Shown: positions 30,119 to 38,348 of the stretch, piece by piece
Layout: each line of letters begins with the position of its first letter
Position numbering within the stretch: position 1 is the first letter of the stretch
Origin: Nocardioides sp. TF02-7
Lineage (GTDB): Bacteria; Actinomycetota; Actinomycetes; Propionibacteriales; Nocardioidaceae
Assembly (NCBI RefSeq): GCF_022437945.1
Contig: NZ_CP092535.1
Location: 3,658,001-3,722,000, forward strand
DNA: 64,000 nucleotides
Reading direction: 5' to 3'
The notes under the pieces: generated by a model
The model's database searches: none
Told to the model about the DNA's origin: nothing
The model's input: only the letters and a program-made list of their open reading frames with translations
Translations under genes and position numbers: made by a program

Positions 30119-30124
30119 TACACT
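30119..30124 (+). promoter_or_regulatory. -10 hexamer TACACT for the zinc-ribbon-like gene
   Basis: TACACT ends 7 nt before the GTG at 30132. Divergent partner of the TACCGT element 65 bp away. Confidence 0.5.
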
Positions 30125-30131
30125 TCCCGCC

Positions 30132-30365
30132 GTGACCGACCTCCCGGACCCGACCCAGCGCTGGCGTTGCGGTGGCTGCGGCAACCTGACCCGCTTCGAC
30201 GTGACGCGGAGCCGCCGGACCACCGAGTACTGGCACTTCGACCTCGCCGGCGACCACCGGGTGGACGACACCGAGGTGCTGGCCGAGGCGGTGGAGTCGG
30301 TGCGCTGCCGCTGGTGCGGCCGCGACGACGCGATCGAGGTCATCGCCCGCGCCGACGGCGAGTAG
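30132..30365 (+). CDS. Small zinc-ribbon-like protein (77 aa)
   Basis: Two CxxC pairs, [14 protein letters not shown] near the N terminus and [14 protein letters not shown] near the C terminus, would form a single zinc knuckle. Between them is an Arg-rich segment ([13 protein letters not shown]). No named family recognised; similar short proteins accompany NlpC/P60 genes in relatives as far as I recall. Leaderless start at GTG 30132. The GC-rich duplicated repeat begins right after the stop. Confidence 0.68.
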   Translation: MTDLPDPTQRWRCGGCGNLTRFDVTRSRRTTEYWHFDLAGDHRVDDTEVLAEAVESVRCRWCGRDDAIEVIARADGE

Positions 30366-30370
30366 GCCGC

Positions 30371-30564
30371 GCGAGCGCAGCGGAGGAAGACAGGACGCTG
30401 CAGCGCCGCGCGACAGCGCGAGCGGAGCGAGCGGTGCGAAGACGGACAAGAGGTCGCGCGGCGCCGTCGTGTCTGGACGGAGCGGAGCGAGCGAGGGACG
30501 AGCGAGCGCAGCGGAGGAAGACAGGACGCTGCAGCGCCGCGCGACAGCGCGAGCGGAGCGAGCG
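30371..30564. repeat. Perfect 63-bp direct repeat (30371-30433 and 30502-30564) with GGAGCGAGC elements
   Basis: The two copies are identical over 63 bp and 131 bp apart. They begin GCGAGCGCAGCGGAGGAAGA and end GAGCGGAGCGAGCG. The spacer carries further GAGCGGAGCGAGCG copies. Related sequence occurs at 15955-16060 and, as CGCTTCGCTCGC, at 2380-2530. Between two plus-strand genes; no gene supported in it. Confidence 0.85.
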
Positions 30565-30601
30565 CAGTCAATACCGTCGGGGGTCCTGCAAGTCTCCTGC
30601 C

Positions 30602-30808
30602 ATGACGACGAGGATCGACTGCGACTCCTGCCTGGTGCGCGGGCTGGCGTGCCACGACTGCGTGGTCACGGTGCTGCTCGGGCCACCGCCGGAGCTGACC
30701 ATCGACGACGAGGAGCAGCGCGCGTTGGACGTGCTCGCGGGGGAGGGCCTGGTGCCGCCGCTGCGGCTGGTGCAGCCGGTCTCCGGACCCGACGTGGAGT
30801 CCGCCTGA
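30602..30808 (+). CDS. Small Cys-rich protein (68 aa) upstream of the cell-wall hydrolase
   Basis: [27 protein letters not shown]: CxxC then CHDC within the first 20 residues, likely a metal or redox site, followed by an acidic segment and PLRLVQPV. Short conserved actinobacterial proteins of this type precede the NlpC/P60 gene as far as I recall; function unknown. ATG 30602; TACCGT about 30 nt upstream could be its -10. Confidence 0.7.
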   Translation: MTTRIDCDSCLVRGLACHDCVVTVLLGPPPELTIDDEEQRALDVLAGEGLVPPLRLVQPVSGPDVESA

Positions 30809-30870
30809 GACGGGTGTGACGGGTGTGACGGAAGGGATCGAGAACCGTGCGCCCGGACGGCGAGGCGCGG

Positions 30871-30899
30871 TTTGCGGGGGACCGGCGCCGGTCTAGGCT
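30871..30899 (+). promoter_or_regulatory. Promoter of the riboswitch/NlpC-P60 transcript
   Basis: TTTGCG (30871-30876) and TAGGCT (30894-30899) with 17-bp spacing fit a housekeeping-type promoter. Transcription would start near 30906, giving a leader of about 220 nt that contains the riboswitch. Confidence 0.55.
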
Positions 30900-30944
30900 G
30901 CTCGCTCAGGTGTCCGTGGAAGTGGGTCGACCGATCCGCGCGGG

Positions 30945-31105
30945 CACCGCGTCGAGTCCGGCGCCGCTCGCGGTGCCGGAGCCGGGGACCCACACTCCTG
31001 GGGTGAATCCCGTGCGAGGCGCGGCCGCACCAGCGGTGGTCGCGAGGAGCACGGGTAGGGCAAGTCGTGCCCGAACCCGACAGCTCACCCGGTAGGCGTA
31101 CGACA
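30945..31105 (+). ncRNA. ydaO/yuaA-type cyclic di-AMP riboswitch
   Basis: Conserved core blocks in order: CCGGGGACCCA (about 30982), GGGGTGAATCCC (about 31000), then GTAGGGCAAG, GCCCGAACCCGACAGCT and CACCCGGTAGGCGTA (about 31055-31100). These are the signature positions of the ydaO class, which senses c-di-AMP and in actinobacteria often lies before Rpf or NlpC/P60 cell-wall hydrolase genes, exactly as here. High c-di-AMP would be expected to shut off expression. The outer boundaries, set by the P1 helix, are approximate. No clear intrinsic terminator seen between 31105 and the GTG at 31126. Confidence 0.88.
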
Positions 31106-31125
31106 CCAGAGGGGACCGCCAGCAG

Positions 31126-32116
31126 GTGCTGAACGGCCGCACACGCATCACCACCGCGCTCACCGCGCTCGCGCTCGCCGCTTCGATCGGGCTCTCCGTG
31201 AGCGCCTCCGGCCCCGCGGCCGCCGATCCCGACATCGAGGACGTCCGCGCCCGGGTCGACCGCCTCTACCACGAGGCCGAGCAGGCCCAGGAGCGCCACC
31301 ACGACGCCCGGCTGGAGCTGGACGAGCTCGACGACGAGCTCGAGTCCCTCGAGGCCGACGAGGCCCGCCAGGGCGACCAGCTCGCCGACATCCGCTCCGA
31401 CGTGCGCAACTCCGTGATCCGCCAGTTCCAGGGCCACAGCCTGGGACCGGCCGGCGAGCTCCTCAGCACCGAGGAGGACGCCTTCATGAGCAACCTCTCG
31501 ACGCTGACCACGGTCGGCGACCTCCAGGACTCGCTGCTCGGCGACTACAACGACGAGCTCAAGGCCTACGCCATCCGGCGCTCCGAGACCGCCCAGCGCC
31601 GCGACCGGATCGCCGCCCTCGGAGGAGGAGCTGGCGGAGGAGAGCGAGGCGGTCGACGCCAAGCTCGCCGAGGCCGAGGACCTGCTCGAGGAGCTCGAGG
31701 CCGAGGAGCGGGAGGCGATCCTCTCCCGCGACGGCTCGGTGCGGGCGCCGTCGGAGGTGCCGGCCGAGGGGCGCGCCAAGCTCGCCATCGACTACGCCAT
31801 GGCCCAGGTGGGCGACGCCTACGTCTACGGCGCCGCCGGGCCGAGCGCGTTCGACTGCTCCGGCCTCACGATGATGGCCTGGGCGCAGGCGGGCGTCGCG
31901 CTGCCGCACTCCTCCAGCGCGCAGTTCAGCACCGGCACCCGCATCTCGGAGAGCCAGCTGCAGCCCGGCGACCTGGTCTTCTACTACAGCCCGATCAGCC
32001 ACGTCGCGATGTACATCGGCAACGGCCTGATCGTGCACGCGGCCAACCCGGGCGCCGGCGTGAGGGTCGACGCGCTCCACTCGATGCCGTACGTCGGCGC
32101 GGTCCGCCCTGGCTGA
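31126..32116 (+). CDS. NlpC/P60 (C40) peptidoglycan endopeptidase, RipA-like, one frameshift
   Basis: Secreted D,L-endopeptidase. Signal peptide (TTALTALALAASIGLSVSASGPAAA), a long coiled coil (residues ~40-190), then the NlpC/P60 domain with nucleophile in FDCSGLTMMAW, His in ISHVAMYIG and third residue His in IVHAANPG. The coiled coil is broken at 31621-31622; one fewer G restores a continuous Glu/Leu-rich helix and gives 329 residues. M. tuberculosis Rv2190c is the positional counterpart. GTG start after AGGGGAC; expression is probably set by the riboswitch upstream. Confidence 0.92.
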
Positions 32117-33330
32117 CCGACGCCTGAGCAGGCCCCTCGCGGCCCCTGCTCGCCGCGGTCCTCCTCACCGGCGGCTGCCGGGCCGAGGAGGAGCCGTACG
32201 TCGCGCCGACGCCGGCCGCCCCGGCTGCCGTCGTCGACCCCGCCGCCGCCGCGACGACCCTCGGTCGCCTCGAGGACGCGCTGCGCCGCGGCGACGAGAC
32301 CGCGGCGAGCGCCCTGGGCGCCGACGCGGACGCCGCGGCCCGGTTGGCCGCGGTCGCGCGCGACGTCGGCCGGCTCCGGGTGCGCGACCTCTCCTTCCGC
32401 TACCTCATCGAGACCGGCGAGGCCGACGCGGACGGCTGGCGGGCCGAGGTCGAGACGACCTGGCGGCTCGCCGGCTTCGACCCCACCGCCGCCCGGGCGG
32501 AGATCGAGGTCGGGTTCGCCGACGGCGGAGCCGCCGTCGCCGACCTGGCCGGTCAGCCGCGGCTGTCCCCGCTGTGGATGAGCGGGTCGCTCACCGTCCA
32601 CCGCGCCGCCGACACCCTGGTGCTCGTGGAGGCCGAGGCGGCCGACGGCCGCACCCTCGCCCGGCAGGCCCGCCGGGGCCTCGGCGTCGTCCGCGACGTC
32701 CTCGGGCGCGGCGGCCGGCTCGTGGTCGAGGTGCCCGCATCGCCGGCCTCGTTGAACGCTGCGGTGGGCGCCGACGCCGGGACCTACGACCGGATCGCCG
32801 CGGTCACCGCGGCGGCCGACGGCAGCGGCGTCCCCGACGCCCCCGTGCACGTCTTCCTCAACCCGGAGGTCTACGGCGGGCTCGACCCCCTCGCGGCCCA
32901 GGTGGTCATGAGCCACGAGGCCGTGCACGCGGTCACCGGGGCGCCCGCCTCGGTGCAGACCGCGCCGCCGTGGCTGCTCGAGGGCTTCGCCGACTACGTC
33001 GCGCTCCGCGACGTCGGGCTCCCGGAGACGACCACGGCCGCCCAGGTCGCTGAGCAGGTGCGCACCGACGGGGTGCCCGGCGAGCTGCCCGGCCCGCTCG
33101 AGTTCCGCACCGGGGGAGCCAACCTGGGCGCCGCCTACGAGGCGGCCTGGCTCGTCTGCGTGACACTGGTCGAGCACGGGGGAGAGGAGGCGCTGGTGGC
33201 CCTCTACGACGCGGCCCTCGCCGGCGCCCCGGTCGAGGAGCAGCTGCGCCGGCGGTTCGGCTGGTCGCTCACCGACCTCACCCGGGCCTGGCAGGACCGC
33301 CTGCGCGCGGTCGCACGGGCCGGCGGCTGA
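32109..33330 (+). CDS. Gluzincin-type (peptidase MA-like) lipoprotein, one frameshift, start uncertain
   Basis: Lipobox LLTGGC follows a hydrophobic stretch only if one C is removed at 32143-32146. Then a ~200-residue SnoaL/NTF2-like region and a zinc motif HEAVH in MSHEAVHAVTG, with the third ligand Glu in LLEGFADYVALRD ~24 residues later: HExxH...E, as in gluzincins. About 406 residues. No good ATG or GTG; the frame can be traced to a CTG at 32109, overlapping the preceding stop, so the true start may be hidden by another error. Followed 1 nt later by an M48 protease. Confidence 0.75.
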
Positions 33331-33331
33331 C

Positions 33332-34555
33332 GTGGTCGACCAGCAGCGTCGCGTCGCTCTCGGCACGACGATCATCGGCGCGGCCGCGTTCGTCGTCCTG
33401 GCCGCGTGGCTGGTGCCGTGGGACCCGGTGCCCGGCGGGGCGCCCACGCCGGCCGACGTCGACTCCGTGCTCACCGCCGAGCAGGTCGACCGGGCCGAGC
33501 ACTTCTCGCGCTGGGCACGGGTCTGGAGCTGGAGCTCGCTCGCGGTCTCGTTGGCCGTAGCGTGCTGGCTGGGCTTCGGCCGGCGCGGGCGGCAGCTGGC
33601 CGGGCGGATGCGCGGGCCGTGGTGGCTGCGGGTGGCGCTGGTCGTCGCCGCCCTGGCGGTCATCGGGCGCGCGGCGACGCTGCCGATGGCCGTCGCCGCT
33701 CAGCAGCTGCGGCGCGACGCGGGCTTGAGCACCGCGAGCTGGTCGGGATGGGCCGGCGACCTCGTGAAGGGCGAGCTGGTCGGGATCGTCGTCACCTCGA
33801 TCGGCGTCGTGGCGCTGGTCGGGATCGCGCGCCGGTGGCGACGTGCCTGGCCGGCGATCGCCGGGGCGCTGCTCGCCCTGCTGGTCGTGCTCGGGTCGTT
33901 CGTCTACCCGCTGCTGGTGGAGCCGCTCTTCAACTCGTTCACGCCGCTGCCCGACGGCTCCCTGCGCACGGGCGTGCTCCGGCTCGCCGAGGAGGAGGGC
34001 GTCGACGTCGACGAGGTGCTCGTGTCCGATGCTTCCCGCCGCACGACGACCATCAACGCCTACGTCTCGGGCTTCGGCGGCACCCGCCGGGTCGTCCTCT
34101 ACGACACCCTCGTGGAGGACCTGCCGGAGGACCAGGCGCTGTCGGTCGTGGCCCACGAGCTCGCCCACGCGCGGCACGACGACGTGGTGATCGGCACGGT
34201 GCTGGGCGCCGCCGGCATGCTGGTCGGCGCGGGCCTGCTGGGGCTGCTGGCGGGAGCGGCGCGCCGCCGGGGGTGGCCCGACGTCACCGACGTCGGGGCG
34301 GTGCCGGCCGTGCTAGCGCTGGTCGCGCTGGCGACCGTGCTGTCGGCTCCGGTGCAGAACGGGATCAGCAGGCAGATCGAGACCCGCGCCGACGTGGTCG
34401 CGCTGGAGAGCACCGACGACCCGGAGGCGTTCGTCGGGCTGCAGCGGCGGCTTGCCGCCCGGTCGCTGTCCGACCCGACCCCGCCGCGGTGGTCGCAGTG
34501 GTGGTTCGGCAGCCACCCGACGGTGCTCGAGCGGGTCGGTCTGGCGCGCCGGTGA
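33332..34555 (+). CDS. M48 family zinc metallopeptidase (Ste24/HtpX-like), membrane
   Basis: 407 residues, intact. Five to seven transmembrane helices (first at TTIIGAAAFVVLAAWLV), zinc motif HELAH in VVAHELAHARHDDV and the third ligand in IETRADVVALEST. N-terminal helices and the YPLLVEPLFNSFTPLPDGSLRT segment resemble CAAX-protease Ste24. Likely membrane-protein quality control. GTG start 1 nt after the previous stop, so an operon with the MA-like lipoprotein and NlpC/P60 gene is probable. The stop is 6 bp from the convergent Flp pilin gene. Confidence 0.92.
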   Translation: MVDQQRRVALGTTIIGAAAFVVLAAWLVPWDPVPGGAPTPADVDSVLTAEQVDRAEHFSRWARVWSWSSLAVSLAVACWLGFGRRGRQLAGRMRGPWWLRVALVVAALAVIGRAATLPMAVAAQQLRRDAGLSTASWSGWAGDLVKGELVGIVVTSIGVVALVGIARRWRRAWPAIAGALLALLVVLGSFVYPLLVEPLFNSFTPLPDGSLRTGVLRLAEEEGVDVDEVLVSDASRRTTTINAYVSGFGGTRRVVLYDTLVEDLPEDQALSVVAHELAHARHDDVVIGTVLGAAGMLVGAGLLGLLAGAARRRGWPDVTDVGAVPAVLALVALATVLSAPVQNGISRQIETRADVVALESTDDPEAFVGLQRRLAARSLSDPTPPRWSQWWFGSHPTVLERVGLARR

Positions 34556-34561
34556 GATGTC

Positions 34562-34768
34562 TTAGAGGATTCCAGCGAGATCGGAGACGAAGCTCGCGAA
34601 GAAGGCGCTGACTGCACCACCGAACAGGAAGGCGGCGGTCGTCAGCATGATCGCGATGGAGATGACGAGGAGTCCGTACTCGGTCGCGGAGGCTCCTCGC
34701 TCACTACGGTGACGGTGTTGACCCGCGCCGGGTGCGGCCCAGGTCGAAGATCTGCGGCGGTCGACCAT
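34562..34768 (-). CDS. Flp family type IVb pilin, second copy
   Basis: 68 residues. Prepilin-peptidase site G|A in SERGASATEYGLLVISIAI with Glu at +5 and Tyr at +6, followed by the hydrophobic helix. The leader is long and basic (MVDRRRSSTWAAPGAG). ATG 34768 with AAGGAG upstream. It lies downstream of a second Flp gene, separated by a hairpin with a T-run, so it is probably expressed at a lower level. Confidence 0.88.
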   Translation of the reverse strand: MVDRRRSSTWAAPGAGQHRHRSERGASATEYGLLVISIAIMLTTAAFLFGGAVSAFFASFVSDLAGIL

Positions 34769-34789
34769 AAGACTCCTTCCCAAAATGCG

Positions 34790-34826
34790 CCGATGGCCGC
34801 GCGCCCAGCGGGCACGCGGCCATCGG
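34790..34826 (-). terminator. Intrinsic terminator/attenuator between the two Flp pilin genes
   Basis: Read on the minus strand, CCGATGGCCGCG (34826-34815) pairs with its complement at 34801-34790 around a 13-nt loop, then GCGCATTTTG follows. A 12-bp GC stem plus T4 fits an intrinsic terminator after the first pilin gene; partial read-through would feed the second. Confidence 0.75.
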
Positions 34827-34846
34827 AGTGCGATCTAGTTCGGTGG

Positions 34847-35029
34847 TTACCAGCCCTGGATCGTGGTGCCGAGCTCATTGAAGAACCCGTTCAGCTGCGT
34901 GCCGAACGCTCCGACGCCGACCGTGAGGATGATGGCGATCAGGGCGACGAGAAGGCCGTACTCGACGGCGGACGCACCGCGCTCGTCGTCGCGGCGGGCG
35001 TTGAGCAGGATCTGCAGGTACTGGATCAT
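34847..35029 (-). CDS. flp: Flp family type IVb pilin, first copy
   Basis: 60 residues: a short leader (MIQYLQILLNARRDDERG), cleavage site G|A in ERGASAVEYGLLVALIAI with Glu at +5, hydrophobic helix, and a short tail with GFFNELG. Typical major Flp pilin. ATG 35027-35029 with GGGAG upstream. A 166-bp gap to the response regulator stop gives room for its own promoter. Substrate of the Tad machinery encoded at 37.4-43.8 kb. Confidence 0.92.
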   Translation of the reverse strand: MIQYLQILLNARRDDERGASAVEYGLLVALIAIILTVGVGAFGTQLNGFFNELGTTIQGW

Positions 35030-35195
35030 CGGAAGTGCTCCCTCATTCGTGTTGCTGTGTCCCCGGGGGAGTACTTCCCCGACAACGACAATCCTGCCGG
35101 GAACGGCGGCTCCACGGATCGGGAGTTCGACTCGACCGCGGTAGTCCTTTGTGACTATCGACTGGCGGCGGTGGTCGGGGCAGACGATGGCGTCG

Positions 35196-35849
35196 TCAGC
35201 GTGCTGACGGCTGGACCGTCGACAGCAGCCCGATCCGCATCGCGGTGACCAACGCCTGGGCACGGTTGGCGGCACCGAGCTTCTGGTAGATCCGGGCGAT
35301 GTGCGACTTCGTGGTCGACTCCGACAGGTAGAGCTGCTTGCCGATCGCCGCGGCGTTGAGTCCTTCCGCCAGCAGCAGCAGCACGTCGTGCTCGCGGTCG
35401 GTCAGGGCCGAGGACTCGCCGCTTCGCCTGCGCATCATCGCGCCGACCAGGCCGGCGCAGACGAACGCCTGGGGGGAGACCGCGGCGTGTCGCGCGGTCT
35501 TGATCACCTCGGTCGCCGGCGCGTCCTTGCCGACGAATCCCGACGCACCGGCCTGCATCGCGGCGAAGATCTGGTCGTCGCCGGAGTGCATGGTCAGCAC
35601 CACCAGACCGGTGGTGTCGCTCTGCTTGCGCACGGTGCGCACGATGTCGAGTCCGGTGCCGTCCTGGAGCTGGAGGTCGGCGACCACCACCCGGGGGCGG
35701 AGCCGCTCGAAGGCGGCGATCGCCTCCGCCACGCTGCCCGCGGTGCCGACCACGTCCATGTCGGGTTCGAGGTCGAGCACGGCGCCGAGCCCGCTGCGGA
35801 TCAGCTCGTGGTCGTCGACCAGCAGGATGGAGATGGTGTCGTCGGTCAT
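35196..35849 (-). CDS. NarL/LuxR-type response regulator of the pilus island
   Basis: 217 residues. Receiver domain with acidic pair in LLVDDHELIRSG, phosphoacceptor Asp in VVVADLQLQDGTG, Thr in VVLTMHSGD and Lys in GFVGKDAP; C-terminal LuxR helix-turn-helix (LTDREHDVLLLLAEGLNAAAIGKQLYLSESTTKSHIARIYQKLG). ATG overlaps the stop of the sensor kinase by 1 bp. It directly precedes the major pilin gene and probably controls pilus genes (inference). Confidence 0.92.
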   Translation of the reverse strand: MTDDTISILLVDDHELIRSGLGAVLDLEPDMDVVGTAGSVAEAIAAFERLRPRVVVADLQLQDGTGLDIVRTVRKQSDTTGLVVLTMHSGDDQIFAAMQAGASGFVGKDAPATEVIKTARHAAVSPQAFVCAGLVGAMMRRRSGESSALTDREHDVLLLLAEGLNAAAIGKQLYLSESTTKSHIARIYQKLGAANRAQALVTAMRIGLLSTVQPSAR

Positions 35850-37410
35850 CAGTGCTCCTTGGTTCCGTTCTGCCCCGTTGCCGTACCGGTACCCCCTCCG
35901 GAGGCCCGCAGCACGACCGAGACCGTCAGCCCCCTGCTCGCATTGTCGCGCACTGTGAGCTGGGCGCCGATCAGCCGCGCCCGCTCACGCATGATCTTGA
36001 GCCCGTGTGAGTCGCTGCGGCCGACCTGCATGCCCACGCCGTCATCGGTGACCGTGATCCGAGCATCGGGGGCGTAGACCTGGCAGCGCACGTCGATCGC
36101 GGTCGCCCGGGCGTGCTTGACGGCGTTGTTGATCGCCTCCTGGGCGATCCGGAACAGCTCGGCCTCGACCTCCGGCCGCAACCGCGCCGGCTGCTCGTCG
36201 AGGCGCACCCGGATCGGGATGCCGGACGCCTCGGACAGGTGGCGCGCCACGGCGCTGATCGCCGCGCCGAGGCTCTCGTTCTCGCCGATGCTGGTGCGCA
36301 GGTTCATCACCGACTGCCGCACCTCCGCCACGACCTTGGTGACGCGGTCGCGGAGGAGCGCGAGCTGCTTGGCCTGGTGCTCGTCGGTCGGGCGGGCCGC
36401 CAGCGCGTCGACGAGGTAGCCGAGAGACGCGATGTCCTGGGCCACCCCGTCGTGCATCTCCCGGGCCAGCCGCTGGCGCTCGCCGGCCGTGGCGACGTCG
36501 CGGAAGTGGGGAGAAAGAGCAGCGCAGTGTCGAACTTGACCACGCTGGCTGCGAGCGCCTTCTTGAGCACGTCGAACGGGACGTCGTCGGCCGCCGAACC
36601 CTCCGGCAGGAGGCCCGCAACCACGGCGGCGTCGCCGACCGGAAGGGCGAAGCTACGCCCAGTGGTTACCGGGGCCGCCTGGGCCCAAGCGTCGGTGGCG
36701 ATCTGCTCGCAGGCGTCGGTGTCCGCGCCGTCGAGGTCGGTGGTTGCAGCAACCGGGCTGAGAGCATCGCCTCGGGGCACGAACAGGGCAAGCGCCTGCG
36801 TCGGCAACCGATCACCGATCACGGCTAACACCTCGCCGCCGAGAGCGGGAACGTCGAGACCGGAGCTGAGGTTGTCGGACAGCTCGATCAGTTGCCGGAT
36901 CAGGTGCTGCGCGTCACGGTAGGGCGCCAACGGGTCGAGCTCGATGTAGTCAGAGGCAAACGTCACGCCGGCGACGAGGCTGAGGCCGACCCCGGCCATC
37001 GACCAGGTGAAGATGCTCACGCCTTCCTGGCCCGTGATGTCCCCATGCCACATCAGCCCGAGGCTGACAATCGACACAACCTGGAAGGCGACCGTGCGCA
37101 CCATCGTGCGGGTGCCGGCCACGGCAGTGGCGTAGAGGGGCGGGACCACGAGGGCGGCCAGAATCGCGTCGGAGGATTTCATGCCGATCGCGCAAACGAT
37201 GCCGACCGCTGTCGCTTCGACAGCTGGCGACAAAGTGAGCTCGAGCTCACGGCGGGTAGCCGTCACGACCTGATAGGTCCACAAGACGGCGAGGACCAGC
37301 AGTGCAATCAGAGCATCGGTCTGCCGCAGGTACAGCGCAGGAGCACCGATCGCGATCAGCGCGAAGAGTCGCGCCGCTGCGACGACGGCAAACGCCTGGC
37401 TGCTGGGCAT
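35849..37410 (-). CDS. NarX/DesK-type membrane sensor histidine kinase, one frameshift
   Basis: 520 residues after adding one base near 36507-36516. N-terminal half has about six transmembrane helices (AARLFALIAIGAPALYL, LIALLVLAVLWTYQVV, later VSIVSLGLMWHG and MAGVGLSLVAGVTF), then a GAF-like linker. The kinase part has the H-box REMHDGVAQDIASLGY, HATPase N-box NNAVKHARA and G-box DDGVGM, DSHGLKIMRERA. Partner of the overlapping response regulator. Encoded between the tad genes and the pilin genes. Confidence 0.88.
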
Positions 37411-37423
37411 GCCGTCAATACTG

Positions 37424-38347
37424 TCAGCCGAAGCTCTTCATGATGCCGAGGACCGCCGGGCCCATCACGACCACCATCAGGCACGGCAGGATGCACACGA
37501 TCAGCGGCACCATGATCTTCACGGGCACTTGCTGCGCCTTTGTCTCCGCATACTGGCGCCGCTTGACGCGCATCTCGCTTGACTGCACGCGGAGCACCTG
37601 ACCGATCGAGATACCGAAGGCATCCGCCTGAACCATCGCTCCCACGAACGTTTTCAGGTCATCGACGTTCGTCCGCTCAGCGAGCGCCTTCAGGGACTCG
37701 GAACGGCCCTTGCCTAGCTGCATCTCTCGCAGAACCCGTGAGAACTCCTCGGCAAGTGGGCCGTCGGTGTTTCGTGCGACGTGCTGGACGGCGGCGTCGA
37801 AACCGAGACCCGCCTCGACACTGATCGTCAACAAGTCGACGGCATCGGCGAGAGTTCGCCGGATCTCCTCGGAGCGGTTGTAGGACCGTTGGTAGAGATA
37901 GAGATCAGGGCCGTAGAACCCGACAACCAAACCGCCGAGGGTGACCAACGCGACCACGCTCAGGCCGAAATCCATGACCAGGCCGTAGGACAGCGCCAAC
38001 AAGGGCGACACGACCGCACCCAGCACCTTGAGCGAGACCACCCTGTCGACCGACCAGTCGCGGGGATTGCCGGCGAGGTCGAGCTTGTGGCGGATCCGCT
38101 CCGTCTTGTCAGCACCGGTGAACCGGCGACCGATGGCCAGGGCGCGCTCCTGAAGCGGTGCCAGAACCCGATCTGCGAAGGGCGGCTCCGTTTCGGCGAG
38201 AAGGTCGGTCGCGTCAGGGCGGGCGTTCAGATTCTCGAGAGCCTCGAGCGACCTGGTGAGTCCCGTCGCCGGCTCCTGCCGCCCTAAGGAGCGTCCGAGG
38301 AGGACGACTGCGGCGCCGATCAGAACTACGCCGAGGAACAGGGTCAT
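37424..38347 (-). CDS. tadC: Tad pilus inner-membrane protein TadC (type II secretion F domain)
   Basis: 307 residues, intact. Four hydrophobic segments (LFLGVVLIGAAVVLL, VLGAVVSPLLALSYGLVM, VVALVTLGGLVVGFY and the C-terminal MVPLIVCILPCLMVVVMGPAV) around a T2SSF domain (LADAVDLLTISVEAGLGFDAAVQHVA and the LREMQLGKGRSESLKALAERTNVDDL block). Follows the tadB-like gene with a 1-nt gap. Platform protein with TadB for Flp pilus assembly. Confidence 0.92.
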   Translation of the reverse strand: MTLFLGVVLIGAAVVLLGRSLGRQEPATGLTRSLEALENLNARPDATDLLAETEPPFADRVLAPLQERALAIGRRFTGADKTERIRHKLDLAGNPRDWSVDRVVSLKVLGAVVSPLLALSYGLVMDFGLSVVALVTLGGLVVGFYGPDLYLYQRSYNRSEEIRRTLADAVDLLTISVEAGLGFDAAVQHVARNTDGPLAEEFSRVLREMQLGKGRSESLKALAERTNVDDLKTFVGAMVQADAFGISIGQVLRVQSSEMRVKRRQYAETKAQQVPVKIMVPLIVCILPCLMVVVMGPAVLGIMKSFG

Positions 38348-38348
38348 C

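Noticed and set aside
30371-30564. 63-bp direct repeats as attachment sites of an integrated element
   Set aside because: Only 131 bp apart, no integrase, transposase or phage gene nearby, and the motif belongs to a dispersed repeat family.
35194-35209. CGTCAGC-GT-GCTGACG hairpin as terminator of the response regulator
   Set aside because: It overlaps the regulator stop codon and has a 2-nt loop and no T-run; not convincing.
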